64,000 nt of DNA from Bdellovibrionales bacterium RIFOXYD12_FULL_39_22 (GTDB lineage: Bacteria; Bdellovibrionota; Bacteriovoracia; Bacteriovoracales; Bacteriovoracaceae), in NCBI GenBank assembly GCA_001770205.1, contig MEQL01000031.1, positions 1-64,000 on the forward strand. The letters are read 5' to 3'. The notes beneath the pieces are model-generated. The model did no database searches. It had not been told where the DNA came from and was given only the letters and a program-made list of their open reading frames with translations. This document shows, piece after piece, positions 55,232 through 64,000 of the stretch (position 1 is its first letter; the number at the start of each line of letters is the position of its first letter). The translations under genes were made by a program, and so were the position numbers.

Positions 55232-57325
55232 ATGGGTGAAGTAAAAAAAACTAAAATAATAAAAGAAAGATTTGGGAGATATCTCTTATTAGATCATGTG
55301 GTTGATGGTGGGATGGCCAAGATTTGCCGTGCTAGAACATTAGGGGATAAGGCAGATAAGATTGTGGCCATAAAAATGATTCAACCTCAGTACTCTGATG
55401 ATGCGGCATTTAAAACGATGTTTTTGGATGAGATAAAAGTCACCTTTGGACTTAATCATCCTAATATTGCTCAAACTTATGATTATGGTATCTATGGTGG
55501 CCAACTATATACTGCCATGGAATATGTTGATGGGAAGAATTTAAAACAGTATTTAGAAAAACTACAGGAAAAAAGATTTGTTTTTCCTGTAGAGATCTCG
55601 GTATATATTGTTTCGCAAGTTTGTCAGGGACTGCATTATGCTCATCGCCATGTTGATAAATTAACAGGCCGAGCGGCCAAAATAATTCATCGTGATGTTT
55701 CCCCTCATAATATCATGTTAACCTATGATGGAGCGGTTAAGTTGATTGATTTTGGTATCGCCAAATCAGTTACTAACGTAGATGAAACGCAAACGGGAAC
55801 CATAAAAGGAAAACTATCATATATTGCTCCGGAATATTTGGATGGAAAAGAGTTAGATGGAAGGTATGATGAATTTTCTTTGGGGGTAACTATTTGGGAA
55901 ATGCTTTGTAGCAGGAAGTTATTTGCGGCATCAAATGATCTTGCTGTTTTAAAGTTGATCCAGAAGTGTAAAATTCCGCCTCCTTCCTCCATAAATCCGA
56001 ATGTACCCAAAGAGTTAGATGAAATTATTTTGAAGGCGCTATCTAAGTCTCCAGATAATCGTTATGAAGATTGTGATAAATTTAATAGAGCTTTAGTTAA
56101 ATTTTTATATTCTACTTATCCAGATTTTAATCCTACCGATTTAGCGCAGTTTGCCAGAGAGTTGTTTAAGGAAGATATAAAAGTAGATCGAGATAGAATT
56201 TTGCAATTCGGCCAGATCGATTTAAAACCATTTCTCAAAGAATTAGAGAGAGATCAGCAAACGCCTGACAACATTAGTTTTTCACCATCTAGTTTCGAGG
56301 TATCCGGCCCTACTGCCATAAGTCCTCTTGGTGATAAAAAAGAGATTTTGCAAGGAGAGTCAGAATCAGCATCAGGCAAACCTGCCGGCAATGATAAAAA
56401 AGACAAGTTAACGGAGGCAGAAAAAAGAAGAGGGCCGGAATTTGATTTTTCAGATTCACAATTAGGCCAAGATCCAGAGAAAAAATTGGCGGCAATTAGA
56501 CGCAATAAAAAAGAGGCAAAGGTGGAGACGTCTTCAGATCCCACCCCATTGTCGGTGTCTAGTGGCAACAGAAAAATTGCTTTAGAAAAAAAATTACGAA
56601 AAGAGATTTTTCCAGGAAAAATGTCCTCCAAGGCAGACGGTAAAGAAGGAGGGAGAGGGATAAAAATTGAAGAGATGGAAAAAAAAGCATCTTTCGGCAA
56701 ATTGGTTTTAATGGGAATTATTGTTGTATTGGCAATCTTATTGTTTGTAGATATTCCAATGATAAATGATAGTGGAATTAAGCGCAAAGTTTTAGGTGAT
56801 GCCAAAAATAATGCTACTCCAGCTCCTCAAATAGGAAAAATTAATATTACAAACTATTCTTCGTTTAAGCATAAAGTATTTATTAATGATGTATTAAGTG
56901 AAGTTTCTTTGGTGGGAGAGGTGGAAGTTGAGCTTAACAAGGAAGTATTTTTGCGAGTTGAAGAGAGTGAGCGAGAACATTTTGTTACTACTGTGATGTT
57001 GGATAGTTCTGCACAGCAGAAAAATGTGGAAATTCCAGAGATGGCACCAAGCTCCTATGGTTATCTGATAACTTCTCGGGCCTGTGTTAATGGACAGCTG
57101 TTTTTTGAACTTTTTGGGGAGAAAAGATTGGTAAAGTTGCCAATTGCTTCCAAAGAAGGAATTGCGTTTCCGATTAATAGAGATAGTTTTGGAAATGTAG
57201 TGCCGCGAACGCATAATATTAAATATCGCTTGGCGGGAGATACCATTGATCGAGATATTTCTTTTACTATCAAACGAGTTGCTGATCAGGTAGATTTGTG
57301 CGATTTAGTTAGTCGGCGGCAATGA
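55232..57325 (+). CDS. Membrane-anchored Ser/Thr protein kinase
   Basis: The product has 697 residues. Residues about 14-290 are a Hanks-type kinase: glycine loop VVDGGMAKICRA, ATP lysine Lys48 in VAIKMI, catalytic Asp155 in IIHRDVSPHN, and DFG at 173-175 (LIDFGIAKS). HRDVSPHN rather than HRDLKPxN is typical of many myxobacterial and Bdellovibrio-type kinases. Residues 300-485 are a charged, low-complexity linker. A single membrane helix lies at about 488-510 (LVLMGIIVVLAILLFV). The C-terminal 185 residues would be outside the cytoplasm, and start with a PEGA-like beta stretch. It should phosphorylate Thr or Ser in response to an envelope signal; the FHA protein at 36305 is a possible reader. 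Confidence 0.93.
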   Translation: MGEVKKTKIIKERFGRYLLLDHVVDGGMAKICRARTLGDKADKIVAIKMIQPQYSDDAAFKTMFLDEIKVTFGLNHPNIAQTYDYGIYGGQLYTAMEYVDGKNLKQYLEKLQEKRFVFPVEISVYIVSQVCQGLHYAHRHVDKLTGRAAKIIHRDVSPHNIMLTYDGAVKLIDFGIAKSVTNVDETQTGTIKGKLSYIAPEYLDGKELDGRYDEFSLGVTIWEMLCSRKLFAASNDLAVLKLIQKCKIPPPSSINPNVPKELDEIILKALSKSPDNRYEDCDKFNRALVKFLYSTYPDFNPTDLAQFARELFKEDIKVDRDRILQFGQIDLKPFLKELERDQQTPDNISFSPSSFEVSGPTAISPLGDKKEILQGESESASGKPAGNDKKDKLTEAEKRRGPEFDFSDSQLGQDPEKKLAAIRRNKKEAKVETSSDPTPLSVSSGNRKIALEKKLRKEIFPGKMSSKADGKEGGRGIKIEEMEKKASFGKLVLMGIIVVLAILLFVDIPMINDSGIKRKVLGDAKNNATPAPQIGKINITNYSSFKHKVFINDVLSEVSLVGEVEVELNKEVFLRVEESEREHFVTTVMLDSSAQQKNVEIPEMAPSSYGYLITSRACVNGQLFFELFGEKRLVKLPIASKEGIAFPINRDSFGNVVPRTHNIKYRLAGDTIDRDISFTIKRVADQVDLCDLVSRRQ

Positions 57326-59193
57326 TTGAGCTAATCAAAAAAACAAATGTATATATTTTCATTGGGACGGTTGTTCAGTTAGTAATATACTCTTTTTTTT
57401 TTCAAAGCTTCTTTCGTGCCAATCAATTTAGTGCCAAGGCACAAGATTATTTATATTTGTCACTATATATCTTTGCCATTTTTTTTATTGCAAAACATTT
57501 TTTTCAAATAATAATTTTACCGCTTGTTCGCTTGCTATCGGCCGAAAGATATAATCGCTATATCCAATTGGGACATGAGATTATCTGGATATCTTTTAGT
57601 ATTGTTGATTGTATCGTCTATGATTTGCAAGGAGTGCATGTATATGACCGAGACGTCTTAGAAGTTTTAGGGACTCCTGAAATTTATAAAGTATTTAACA
57701 TTACGCTAACAACTTATGCCAGTTTGGGGATTGGGCTCGCAATTTTGGCCGCTATTTTGTTTTCGATTTTTGTTTTTGTAGATAAGCGCTTTGTGCGCCT
57801 ATTAAGGGGAATAATTGTTGCGGAGGCGGTAGTGACATTGTTGGTTGCTACTTTATCTTTTAATTTTTTTCATGCCTATTCTCGTCAGCGAGGAGAAGTA
57901 TTGAGTCTATATCCTCTTTTGGTATTAATCAGACAGCGTCCAAGTAATGAACCATTAACCTTAAATTATGATACCTCCGCATTAAAAAATATTAAGCTAA
58001 AAAAACGGCCCAACATAATTTACGTATTAACGGAGTCATTGCGCGCTGAAATATTCAATGCGGAGAGTATGCCAAAACTTTTTGAGTTTTTTTCTCGAAA
58101 AAATTGTCTCTCTCCAGACAGGGCCTTTAGTGGCGGGCATACAACAGTATATGGTGTTTTTAGTGGATTATATGGATTGTGGGGATATCATTACGCCAAC
58201 TTTAAAGAAAAACGTGCTCTTCCAGGAGGAATAGAAATTTTAAAAAGCAACGGTTATAAAGTTTGGGGAGGAGTTTCGGCGGCAACTAAGTTTCATCAAT
58301 ATAATCAGGCCGGATTCATGTTTAAAGGATTAGACGAATACAAGGAATTAGTTGGAATAAGAGGAAAGATGTATGAGAGCGATCAGGCTCTTTTGCGCTG
58401 GGGAAGTAAGCAGATTATAAATAATTCGAAAAATCCTTTCTTCATGTTTACTTTTATCTTTAGTACCCACTCAAATTATATTTATCCACCGGAGTATGAA
58501 CGATTTTTACCGGTGGCCGAAAAAGATTTTAACCATCTTTCTATTATGTCTGGCGATGGGCGAGAAGAGCGACTAAAATTAATCTATAATCGCTATAAAA
58601 ATGCTTCTTATTTTGTTGATAGCATGGTGTATGATTATTTAAATTCAATTTCCCAAGATGTTTTGGCCAATAGCGTGGTAGTTTTTACGGGAGATCATGG
58701 ACAAGAATTTGGCGAAGAGGGGGCCTGGGGACATGCTAAGACAAATTATATAAATCCTAAAGTTAAAATACCGATGGCATTGTGTATGCCTGAAGAGTAT
58801 CAAATAAAAAAAGGCCCAAACATTCCTATCGCTGCACATGTAGATATTTTCCCTACTATTTTAGATTATGCGTTAGAAGAAGATGCTGTTGCTGAATCTA
58901 TTATTGATAAATATTTTAATGGAGTTTCTCTTTTACGCAGGCCACAGGATGGCCGCTATTTGGTTGTAACTTCTCCTCTTTTTCCATATGAGAGGAATAA
59001 GTTGGGAATTATTACCTCTCAATATAAATTTTGGTTGAAAAAAACCACTGAAACCTTAGATCACTATTATTTGTATCGGATTGCTGATTTGGACGATAAG
59101 AAAGTTTCTGGTTCTCAGAGTTATAAATTTATTTATCAAGACGTCATGAATAGATTCACCAAAGACGCCTATAAGTTTTTGCAACGGCCATAG
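57322..59193 (+). CDS. LTA-synthase-like membrane sulfatase / phosphotransferase
   Basis: The product has 623 residues. About five membrane helices fill the first 200 residues, followed by an extracytoplasmic alkaline-phosphatase-superfamily (sulfatase) domain. Motifs are NIIYVLTESLRAEIF with the metal-site Glu, HTTVYGVFSGLYG, where a Thr is the likely nucleophile, VFTGDHGQEFGEEGAWGH and HVDIFPTILDYA. This is the layout of LtaS-type glycerol-phosphate transferases, phosphoethanolamine transferases and OpgB-like enzymes. The substrate cannot be told from sequence; in a Gram-negative cell, modification of periplasmic glucans or surface lipids is likely. Its ATG overlaps the kinase stop codon (ATGA), so the two genes are translationally coupled. 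Confidence 0.88.
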   Translation: MIELIKKTNVYIFIGTVVQLVIYSFFFQSFFRANQFSAKAQDYLYLSLYIFAIFFIAKHFFQIIILPLVRLLSAERYNRYIQLGHEIIWISFSIVDCIVYDLQGVHVYDRDVLEVLGTPEIYKVFNITLTTYASLGIGLAILAAILFSIFVFVDKRFVRLLRGIIVAEAVVTLLVATLSFNFFHAYSRQRGEVLSLYPLLVLIRQRPSNEPLTLNYDTSALKNIKLKKRPNIIYVLTESLRAEIFNAESMPKLFEFFSRKNCLSPDRAFSGGHTTVYGVFSGLYGLWGYHYANFKEKRALPGGIEILKSNGYKVWGGVSAATKFHQYNQAGFMFKGLDEYKELVGIRGKMYESDQALLRWGSKQIINNSKNPFFMFTFIFSTHSNYIYPPEYERFLPVAEKDFNHLSIMSGDGREERLKLIYNRYKNASYFVDSMVYDYLNSISQDVLANSVVVFTGDHGQEFGEEGAWGHAKTNYINPKVKIPMALCMPEEYQIKKGPNIPIAAHVDIFPTILDYALEEDAVAESIIDKYFNGVSLLRRPQDGRYLVVTSPLFPYERNKLGIITSQYKFWLKKTTETLDHYYLYRIADLDDKKVSGSQSYKFIYQDVMNRFTKDAYKFLQRP

Positions 59194-59255
59194 AGCGAGT
59201 GCTGTTTTTATACGTAAATAGGCAAAATTTTCCTTACAAGAAATAATTAATAAAA

Positions 59256-59927
59256 ATGCGATATAATTTGACTAATGTTATCAGTAGAGGAGGTTGTATA
59301 AACATTCCGGCAATTGCGAGCAGAACTTATACTCGACTAAAACAAGAGGCCCATTATAGCTCGCTGGTTCAAACGTTTGCAGATAAACTAAAAGAAATAA
59401 AATCACTATTTGAGCGAGTCAAATTTTTCCATCAGAAAGTAGATGAGGCGGTTAATAAAGTATTAAGTAATGAATTTGTTTCACCGCGAATTAGTTGCAG
59501 GCCTGGTTGTGCTCATTGCTGCTATACCCAAGTCAGCGTAACTCAAGATGAGGCAGAAATATTAGCATCTAGAATAATTGCTAACGCTGATGAGTTTGAC
59601 ATGGGCCGTCTTCTTGTGCAGGCACAAGCATTAAATTCTGCTGATAAATGGTATGGATTATCCTGCGCTAAGAGGAGATGCCTTTTTTTAAATGATGATA
59701 ATCTTTGTTCGGTTTATGAAGATCGACCGGCCGTTTGTCGGGCCAATTATGTTTTAAGTGCCAAAGAGAGTTGCTCTACCGAAGATGGGCAAGAACATCA
59801 TGTTCGCTTGCTAAGCACTGCGGATGCAGACATGATAATTGTTGGAGCGTTTGTCCATTCTGCAGAAAACGGGGCTTTGCCATTTATGTTGTGGCGGGCC
59901 ATCAATAAGCTAAAGAATCAACGCTAA
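59256..59927 (+). CDS. YkgJ-type Cys-rich (zinc/iron-chelating) protein
   Basis: The product has 223 residues. The family cluster is clear: CRPGCAHCCYTQVSVTQDEAE near residue 84, then CAKRRCLFLNDDNLCSVYEDRPAVCR near residue 140. Eight Cys residues in this pattern define the CxxCxxCC (YkgJ/UPF0153) proteins thought to bind zinc or an iron-sulfur centre; their exact role is unknown. It is cytoplasmic. The ATG at 59256 has no good ribosome site, whereas GAGGAGG lies at 59287-59293 inside the frame, ten bases before an in-frame ATT codon at 59304; the real start may be there or at another nearby codon. Confidence 0.87.
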   Translation: MRYNLTNVISRGGCINIPAIASRTYTRLKQEAHYSSLVQTFADKLKEIKSLFERVKFFHQKVDEAVNKVLSNEFVSPRISCRPGCAHCCYTQVSVTQDEAEILASRIIANADEFDMGRLLVQAQALNSADKWYGLSCAKRRCLFLNDDNLCSVYEDRPAVCRANYVLSAKESCSTEDGQEHHVRLLSTADADMIIVGAFVHSAENGALPFMLWRAINKLKNQR

Positions 59928-60096
59928 AATCAAATTATAGAACAATAAGGTAAATATATGATCAAACTATTTGCATATAGTAATTATATATTAACTGTGG
60001 ATTTATTTACCTCTCATTCAAAACTGATTAAAAGTTTAAAATAATGTAAAGTAGATTTATTAGGGAGAGGCTTGGTCTACTGAGGATATTAAATAT

Positions 60097-60702
60097 ATGA
60101 TAATTTACAAAACCATAGGATGTTTATTGTTGGTGGTGACGTTAACTTCTTGCAGTTCGGGATTGTTGAATATTTCCACAGTTCCAGAAAAAGTTAGTGT
60201 CAAGATTCGAGAAGAGGATGGACAGATTCGCGATTTAGGATTAACTCCTGTTCGAATGGACAGTAGTGATTTTTTTAAAGGAAATAATTTTGTGCAAGTT
60301 ATTCTATCAAAGGAAGGATATGATAACGAGAAGATTGTTCTTATAAGGCCATCGTTGGAAGGATCGATTACACTATCCGTGGAAATGCTCAAAGGCGGTG
60401 GCAGTGTTAAAGAAGCACTATCATCAGTAGAATTAGAACGATTAGCGACATTAATTGCATCCTCTCAACAATTTTTTTATGCAAAGAAATATTCAGAGGC
60501 CGAAAATTCTTTAAAGAAATTAATCATAGAATTCCCAGATGTCAGTCTTTCTTACGATTTACTGGGAAACATATACTATCTTCAAAATCAGCATGAGAAG
60601 GCCCTGGGAATGTATAGGCGAGCAGATGAAATTTCTCCTCGCAATATTGAACGAAATAGAATGATTGATAAATTACAACAAGAATTTCCTGAAAAAAAAT
60701 AG
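60097..60702 (+). CDS. Lipoprotein with PEGA-like and TPR segments
   Basis: The product has 201 residues, with a lipoprotein signal peptide ending LTSCSS. Residues about 25-95 look like a PEGA-type surface-layer beta domain (VSVKIREEDGQIRDLGLTPVRM, VQVILSKEGYDNEKIVL). Residues about 110-195 contain two TPR-like helical hairpins (FFYAKKYSEAENSLKKLI, SLSYDLLGNIYYLQNQHEKALGMYRRADEISP). It is probably an assembly or scaffold lipoprotein. The outer-membrane beta-barrel gene follows after 12 bases and the NHL lipoprotein after that, so the three form an envelope operon. In the 169-base gap upstream, only a doubtful 28-codon ORF (59958-60044) is visible. Confidence 0.85.
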   Translation: MIIYKTIGCLLLVVTLTSCSSGLLNISTVPEKVSVKIREEDGQIRDLGLTPVRMDSSDFFKGNNFVQVILSKEGYDNEKIVLIRPSLEGSITLSVEMLKGGGSVKEALSSVELERLATLIASSQQFFYAKKYSEAENSLKKLIIEFPDVSLSYDLLGNIYYLQNQHEKALGMYRRADEISPRNIERNRMIDKLQQEFPEKK

Positions 60703-60714
60703 CGAGAGGCGATA

Positions 60715-61269
60715 ATGTTTAAAGTGTGGTATTTTTTTCTTATCTTTTGTCTCTGTTTTAGTAGTACAACCATTTTGGCGGGGAAAATGGGTCTATTAGC
60801 AGGAGGATTTACGATTAATGCAGTGGTAAGATCACAGGCATCATCAATATCTAATTTTGGAATTTACCGCTTTAATTATTTCCAAGAAGTAATTCCGCAA
60901 ATAGATTTGATGGCCGGATATACACTCATAATGGAAGATTCTGTTAGCGGAGATCTTGGTTTTGGAATTGATATTGGGCCATATTTTTATCCGTACGGTA
61001 GTCGAACTTCACAACATATTAATATTAACAATATATCCTTGCAAACCGTCAGAGAATGGAATCCTTTTTTGGCAATTCATTTTCATCAAAGACAGTTTCA
61101 GTCTATATCAAGTAATTATGCAGGATTTGGTGCCAGTGGAGGAATTGAACGTGCTTGGAAGAAAAATTTACTAGTAATTGGAGAATTGACTTATATTAAT
61201 TTAAGCGGACCTAGTGATTCTTCAGCGGTCGAATTGGATATGACGTTAGGGGTTGTCTATGTTTTTTAA
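60715..61269 (+). CDS. Predicted outer-membrane beta-barrel protein
   Basis: The product has 184 residues with a signal peptide (MFKVWYFFLIFCLCFSSTTILA). The mature part alternates hydrophobic and polar residues in short strands rich in Gly, Tyr and Phe (FQEVIPQIDLMAGYTLIM, DLGFGIDIGPYFYPYG, NPFLAIHFHQRQF, YAGFGASGGIERAW). It ends in a strand with a terminal Phe (DMTLGVVYVF), the Bam recognition signal of outer-membrane proteins. An eight-stranded barrel is plausible. It overlaps the next gene by 11 bases. Confidence 0.82.
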   Translation: MFKVWYFFLIFCLCFSSTTILAGKMGLLAGGFTINAVVRSQASSISNFGIYRFNYFQEVIPQIDLMAGYTLIMEDSVSGDLGFGIDIGPYFYPYGSRTSQHININNISLQTVREWNPFLAIHFHQRQFQSISSNYAGFGASGGIERAWKKNLLVIGELTYINLSGPSDSSAVELDMTLGVVYVF

Positions 61270-64000
61270 AAGATTGCTCATCACTGTCATTTGTTTCGGT
61301 ATGGTTATCGGAATTATCTCCTGTAAAAGTTCCAAGGGTGATTTTTCAGATTTACAGGCAGATCCGGTTGATCCAGAGGTTAGAGAAATATTGGTACTGG
61401 GAGATGCAGTAGATCCTGTAGAGATTGTTAGTTTTGCTCCCACCGGAACAGAGATCATTGTTACGGCCAATAGTGAGAAAAACTTTGCAGTTTTTGTAAA
61501 TGGTACAAGTGGAACTGCAGTCAATTATCAATTTTCGTTGGATGGTGTAACGCTTATTACCGCAACGAGTGACCCCTTCATTACTATGGTCGGAACTGAT
61601 TTTTCGCTTGGAAATCATACATTGGTGATAACAGCAAGCAATGACAAAGGAATTGATGCACATACGTTCAATGTTAAACGGAATAATCCTCCAGTTATTG
61701 CTCTAAGTAGTTTGGGTAATTCTCCCGTTAATTGTGTTACAGAGACTTTTTCTTTGTCAGTGACGGCGACAGATGCAGATAGTGAAGATATTATCTTTTC
61801 ATTTTTACTAAATGGCGGCCCTGCTCCTAGTTATTTGAGTGGAGTAACTGCTGCGGCCGCGGCCACGGTAACTTTTGATCCAGTTTGTACTCATATGGGA
61901 ACAAACTCTCTTACTGTTCGGGCAACAGACACTAATGGGGAATATGTTGATTATTCCGAATTATTAACAGTGTATAATCCAAATGAAGCAAGTATTGATT
62001 CTGTGTCTCCGGTGGATAATCCCGTTGTTATTTTAAGTACAGAGAGTCAGGGTTTTATTATTTCTGCGTCTGGAAATCCGCCCCTTGATTATGAATGGTC
62101 CGTTAATCCTGGTGGTGTGGTTACTAGTTGTAACGGATTATCCACATGTTCACTAACTGGCGGAGATTTGACTCCAGGTAGTTATGTTTTTACTGCAACG
62201 GTTATAGACAATATTGCGCTTACAGATTCGCATGATTTTAATGTGGTTATTAATGATCGGCCAAGTGTTTTGTTTAAATCGCCATCTAATGCAACAACTT
62301 TAAAAATGAATTGTGGTGTTAGTAAAAATTTTCAAGTGACAATTGAAGACGATAACTTTGTTGATCCAGGCCAAACGTTCTCAATAGATTGGTTTGTTAA
62401 TGGATTGCCAAATAACTCACTTGCGAAAGTTAACGATTTAGGGGTTTATCCAATGACCTCAAGTGCAACTTTTTCTCCCAATTGCTCAAGTGCACTAATT
62501 GGAGATCTTGAAATCTCTGTAATTATTTCTGATGGATATGAGGCGCAGACGATTACTTGGGATGTTTCAGTAAATTATTTCAGTGAAACATGTAATAATT
62601 TAACCGAACGAACGGCATGTACTTTGGTTGGAATGTTAGGTTTAGGCAGTGGCCTTGATGTAGTTGCTGATTATGATCAGATTCGTATGTATCCGGCGAA
62701 TATATTACCACATCCAGGAGGTGGTTTTTTTATCTCTGATACTTTCAATCATGTGGTTTGGTTTTACAATAATTCTGGTGTGACAAAAACAGTTATTGGG
62801 ACAATTGTGCCAGATGGCCATCTTTCCGTAGTGGCCGGGGTGGGAGGGGCCGGCTCCCTTGCCTCTTCTCAAAATGCGCTAGATTTTTATTTGAATACTC
62901 CCAGTGGCCTGGCCTATCATAGTGTTACCGGAGATCTTTACGTTGCAGATTATTCCAATAATCGAATTGTAAAATTTGATTCAGCTGGACTGGGTACTAT
63001 TTTTGCTGGTGGAGGGGCCAGCAATGTTGATGGAGCTGCAAGAACTACGCATAAATGTAATAATCCGGAAAATTTAATCTTAGATGAAACTGCTGGGAGA
63101 TTGTTTGTTTCCTGTTATGGTAATAATGTGAACAATGTTGATGGAAGTTTAAAGTATTTTTTTACGGATACAAATACAGGATATACAGCATTACTTTATT
63201 CATTGGCCAATACTGCTGGAACAACAGGATTGGCCGGGACTGCGCGGACCAGACAGCTCTATTCGTTGGCCAAACATCCTTCACAAGATATTATCTTTGC
63301 AGCTGATTTACAGGCGTGTCAGATTATGGCCGTAAGCTATGGTGATACCGGAAGCTATTATGCGGGAGCAGTAAATTTATCAGCGGATAACATGGTACTT
63401 TTAACGCAAAATAGCGCTTGTGGAAACACGCTTAATCGATCCTATAATGACGTGGCGGGTGCCATTAGAACATATGGACTTGCTTTAAAAGTTAATGTGG
63501 GTGTGGTTGAAGGAGTTTTCTTTTCCGGGTTTGGTAGTCATAATGTTGGGCTTTTGAATTTAACTGGAGGCAATTTGTTTGTAGGTGGAAATACTATTGC
63601 CGCAGGAAAATATGATCGAGTATTTGGAACAAGTGTTGCTGATTATGGACGTGGCCGGCCAGCATATACAAGCGCGATGGTAAATTATCCGCTGGGGATA
63701 GATACTAAAAATGGAGTTTTATATATTGCAGATAGAAATAACTTTAAAGTTACGTTAATGGATTATACCGTGGCCAGTGGTACTCCGGCCGATTTAGTAG
63801 GTAATATTGCTCCTTATGGATACGATAGCGAATTGGATAAGTTGGCCAATAAAAGGAGGCTCTATTATCCAGAAGCAATGACTTATGATTTAGATAATCA
63901 TGCTCTATATTTTATGGACTACTCAAATTACAGAATAAGAAAGGTTGATTTAACTACCGGACGAGTGACAACAACTATTGGACGAGGTTCAAATGCAGCT
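61259..64000 (+). CDS. Large NHL-repeat lipoprotein, 3' end beyond the window
   Basis: The frame opens at ATG 61259, within the end of the previous gene, and stays open to the window edge (914 codons seen), so the C-terminus is missing. The signal peptide MFFKRLLITVICFGMVIGIISCKS has a lipobox-like IISC. Residues about 40-450 are repeated Ig/PKD-like beta modules (NSPVNCVTETFSLSVTATDAD, GNPPLDYEWSVNPGG, TVIDN). From about residue 480 NHL beta-propeller repeats appear (GGGFFISDTFNHVVWF, GDLYVADYSNNRIVKFD, GVLYIADRNNFKVTLMD, HALYFMDYSNYRIRKVD). NHL propellers mediate protein or ligand binding. It is probably displayed on the cell surface together with the barrel protein and the TPR lipoprotein, and translationally coupled to the former. 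Confidence 0.87.
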   Translation, partial: MFFKRLLITVICFGMVIGIISCKSSKGDFSDLQADPVDPEVREILVLGDAVDPVEIVSFAPTGTEIIVTANSEKNFAVFVNGTSGTAVNYQFSLDGVTLITATSDPFITMVGTDFSLGNHTLVITASNDKGIDAHTFNVKRNNPPVIALSSLGNSPVNCVTETFSLSVTATDADSEDIIFSFLLNGGPAPSYLSGVTAAAAATVTFDPVCTHMGTNSLTVRATDTNGEYVDYSELLTVYNPNEASIDSVSPVDNPVVILSTESQGFIISASGNPPLDYEWSVNPGGVVTSCNGLSTCSLTGGDLTPGSYVFTATVIDNIALTDSHDFNVVINDRPSVLFKSPSNATTLKMNCGVSKNFQVTIEDDNFVDPGQTFSIDWFVNGLPNNSLAKVNDLGVYPMTSSATFSPNCSSALIGDLEISVIISDGYEAQTITWDVSVNYFSETCNNLTERTACTLVGMLGLGSGLDVVADYDQIRMYPANILPHPGGGFFISDTFNHVVWFYNNSGVTKTVIGTIVPDGHLSVVAGVGGAGSLASSQNALDFYLNTPSGLAYHSVTGDLYVADYSNNRIVKFDSAGLGTIFAGGGASNVDGAARTTHKCNNPENLILDETAGRLFVSCYGNNVNNVDGSLKYFFTDTNTGYTALLYSLANTAGTTGLAGTARTRQLYSLAKHPSQDIIFAADLQACQIMAVSYGDTGSYYAGAVNLSADNMVLLTQNSACGNTLNRSYNDVAGAIRTYGLALKVNVGVVEGVFFSGFGSHNVGLLNLTGGNLFVGGNTIAAGKYDRVFGTSVADYGRGRPAYTSAMVNYPLGIDTKNGVLYIADRNNFKVTLMDYTVASGTPADLVGNIAPYGYDSELDKLANKRRLYYPEAMTYDLDNHALYFMDYSNYRIRKVDLTTGRVTTTIGRGSNAA

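Noticed and set aside
56254..56805. 183-codon frame antisense to the kinase linker
   Set aside because: It arises from the low-complexity linker of the kinase and shows no domain or start signal.
59958..60044. 28-codon ORF starting MIKLFAYSNY
   Set aside because: It has a weak AAGGT upstream but no domain, signal or conservation evidence.

Overview
The window looks like a chromosomal piece of an AT-rich Gram-negative bacterium, most probably from the Bdellovibrionota (Bacteriovorax-like). This is an inference. It rests on the 16S rRNA start region and on the gene content: many signal peptides and lipoboxes, FHA, PilZ, GYF and Ser/Thr-kinase proteins, a MotA/MotB-like pair, and a GH57-glycogen synthase fusion. 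No taxonomic search was possible.

Layout. Bases 1-5315 hold a complete rRNA operon on the + strand (leader with boxA, 16S, tRNA-Ile(GAT), 23S, 5S, terminator). Bases 5348-9884 (- strand) carry two small regulator-like genes and metH. Bases 10031-16211 (+ strand) carry a MltD-like lytic transglycosylase, a TPR/SLOG-like/class III cyclase protein, a membrane-anchored TIR protein and a LuxR-type regulator. Bases 16242-20074 (- strand) hold a polyamine operon, speB-speA-deoxyhypusine synthase homologue. Bases 20301-25757 hold a secreted trypsin-like protease, an EamA transporter with a His-rich tail, a GH57-GT5 fusion and a small secreted protein.

Bases 25758-34378 encode mostly exported proteins: a 1393-residue legumain-like peptidase, a gene broken by one in-frame stop, a Cys-rich repeat protein, and a prepilin fused to an S74 intramolecular chaperone. 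Bases 34569-40984 (- strand) hold gpmI and a MotB-like/MotA-like/FHA coiled-coil cluster. Bases 41287-46099 (+ strand) form a tight pantothenate/CoA operon: a Rossmann-DUF2520 protein, panB, panC, coaC, coaB (separate genes), coaX and panD. Straight after it, a DUF4258/YgiT-type toxin-antitoxin pair sits between two 92-bp near-identical copies of the panD 3' end and is followed by decayed gene remnants. Bases 47597-64000 hold a phospholipase D-like protein, an H1-like Lys/Ala-rich protein, a cyclic-nucleotide-binding-domain protein, a VWA-like lipoprotein, a GYF-GYF-PilZ protein, a Ser/Thr kinase, an LTA-synthase-like sulfatase, a YkgJ-type protein, and an envelope cluster ending in an NHL-repeat lipoprotein cut by the window edge.

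The most notable items are: (1) the TPR/SLOG/cyclase plus TIR-transmembrane pair, which has the parts of a nucleotide-signalling conflict system but fits no named type; (2) the toxin-antitoxin insertion at panD with a 92-bp target duplication; (3) a strong excess of the palindrome GGCC in protein genes, with near absence of its transition neighbours in a hand-counted block; and (4) the MotA/MotB-like/FHA cluster with a very long coiled coil.
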